Part shown: positions 63,167 to 64,000 of the stretch, piece after piece
Layout of the letters: each line of letters opens with the position of its first letter
Numbering within the stretch: position 1 is the first letter of the stretch
DNA from: CBDFLD01 sp965249005
Lineage (GTDB): Bacteria; Acidobacteriota; UBA6911
DNA length: 64,000 bases
Assembly: GCA_965249005.1 (NCBI GenBank)
Contig: CBDFLD010000009.1
Coordinates: 1-64,000, forward strand
Direction: 5' to 3'
The notes under the pieces: model-generated
Databases searched by the model: none
Told to the model about the DNA's origin: nothing
Seen by the model: only the letters and a program-made list of their open reading frames with translations
Program-made: the position numbers and the translations under genes

Positions 63167-63963
63167 GGGCTTTGTCAAGTTAAGCACATTCGGTCACAAT
63201 TGAGCCATGAGAACTAGTTACCGAGGCCATCGCTTTCCGCCCGAAATCATCAGTCATGCCGTCTGGCTGTATCACCGGTACACCCTGAGCTTTCGCGATC
63301 TTGAAGATCTGCTCGCCGAACGTGGCATCACATCTCCTACGAGGCAATCCGGTTCTGGTGTCTAAAGTTTGGGCCTGAATATGCCCGAAAACTCCGACGA
63401 AAACAGGGGCGAGGCGGTGACATCTGGCACGTTGACGAGGTCTTTATGAAGATCCAGGGAAGTCAGCTTTACCTTTGGCGAGCCGTCGATCAGGACGGAG
63501 ACGTGATCGATATCCTGGTCACGAAGCGAAGGAACAAACATGCTGCTAAGCGTTTCTTTCGCAGGGCCTTGAAGCATCAAGGCAAACCGCCCTGGCAACT
63601 CGTAACCGACAAGCTAAAGAGCTATACAGCAGCCCGTCGCGAGGTCTTCCCTTCCGTCCTGCACCGAACCGGCCAATACGAAAACAACCGGGCCGAGGTC
63701 TCACATCAACACACACGTTAACAGGAGCGGCAAATGCGGCGGTTCAAATCAATGGCACAGGCTCAGCGTTTTCTCTCCGTCCATGGTCAAGTTCAGAATC
63801 TATTCCGAATCGGTCGGCATCATCTCAAGGCCGCCCATCATCGACTCCTGCGAGACAGAGCTTTCGCCGACTGGAGCGAGGCGACTTGTGCTTACTGAGA
63901 AGAGGCAATCTGGGGATCTTTCTGTCTTGCAATCGCTTGATCTTGCTTAACTTGACAAAGCCC
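63167..63963 (+). mobile_element. IS6-family insertion sequence
   Basis: The element is 797 bp with perfect 20-bp terminal inverted repeats (GGGCTTTGTCAAGTTAAGCA at the left, its complement at 63944-63963). It interrupts the symporter gene. No 8-bp target duplication is visible between the flanks, which suggests rearrangement after insertion. Confidence 0.9.
63207..63899 (+). pseudogene. IS6-family transposase, frameshift plus nonsense
   Basis: It starts at ATG 63207 (MRTSYRGHRFPPEIISHAVW). A 1- or 2-nt shift near 63335 moves the rest to another frame (ISYEAIRFWCLKFGPEYARK). Catalytic residues are visible in WHVDEVF, VTDKLKSY and the RAEVSHQHTR region. A TAA at 63719-63721 then interrupts the conserved RQERQMRRFKS sequence, which continues to the normal end LLRDRAFADWSEATCAY. 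The element is therefore not autonomous unless another copy supplies transposase. Confidence 0.85.
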
Positions 63964-64000
63964 TGCGCGGGCCTCGCGGACGATCCAGGGTGCCGATTCC

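Noticed and set aside
1..64000. CRISPR arrays
   Set aside because: No regularly spaced repeats of 24-40 bp with unique spacers are visible; the repeats found are tandem, inverted or dispersed.

Overview
The window looks like a stretch of an Acidobacteriota-type chromosome (moderate confidence). The basis is a serine/threonine kinase N-terminus of the kind abundant in that phylum, DUF3303, DUF2277 and DUF3052 family proteins, two CehA/McbA-type metallohydrolases, TonB receptors with a carboxypeptidase-like domain, and fairly high GC. About 15 genes or remnants are visibly broken, so this is an actively rearranging accessory region. Some frameshifts could also be assembly errors.

Layout. 1-2.8 kb: broken GNAT gene, a small secreted protein, a decayed IS91 transposase, an integrase-tail remnant and the 3' part of a tRNA-Phe. 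3.1-11.7 kb: a glycosidase-like propeller protein, HigB remnant, DUF3303, two CehA/McbA metallohydrolases and an IS1380 element. 11.7-15.6 kb: a compact operon of membrane histidine kinase, receiver, soluble histidine kinase and REC-GGDEF diguanylate cyclase. 15.7-30.45 kb: a 14.7 kb genomic island in tRNA-Cys, bounded by a duplicated tRNA 3' end. It carries integrase, zinc-finger protein, excisionase-like HTH, a large ATPase with an origin-like region, an IS3 remnant, a VbhA-Fic toxin-antitoxin pair, a probable UGA-decoded selenoprotein of the AhpD type, membrane proteins, kinase fragments and secreted beta-structured proteins. 30.5-45.2 kb: more ordinary chromosome with GNAT, acetamidase-DUF1579, TonB receptor, serine hydrolase, broken PepSY, DUF2277, DUF190, CrcB fluoride exporter, SDR, STAS, sulfatase, broken DUF3052, VapBC-like pair and DUF6265.

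45.2-49.9 kb: an island in tRNA-Leu(TAA) with a 58-bp perfect direct repeat of the tRNA 3' end, holding an L-rhamnose mutarotase, a REPIN-like hairpin and a second sulfatase. 50-63.2 kb: genes that fit sugar or sulfated-glycan use (SMP-30-like lipoprotein, enolase-superfamily protein, aldo/keto reductase fused to a TauD-like oxygenase, Gfo/Idh oxidoreductase, DUF1080 protein, PVC-type cytochrome, broken SSS symporter). These are separated by copies of one dispersed repeat. An IS6-type element with perfect 20-bp ends closes the window.

The most notable observations are: (i) an in-frame UGA at the second cysteine position of a CxxCxxxH peroxidase motif; (ii) three tRNA-associated integration scars (Phe, Cys, Leu) that share one geometry, a pair of short direct repeats about 106 bp before the anticodon arm, one of which is flanked on both sides as in an attP; (iii) a dispersed repeat family restricted to 45-62 kb that sits between cargo genes.
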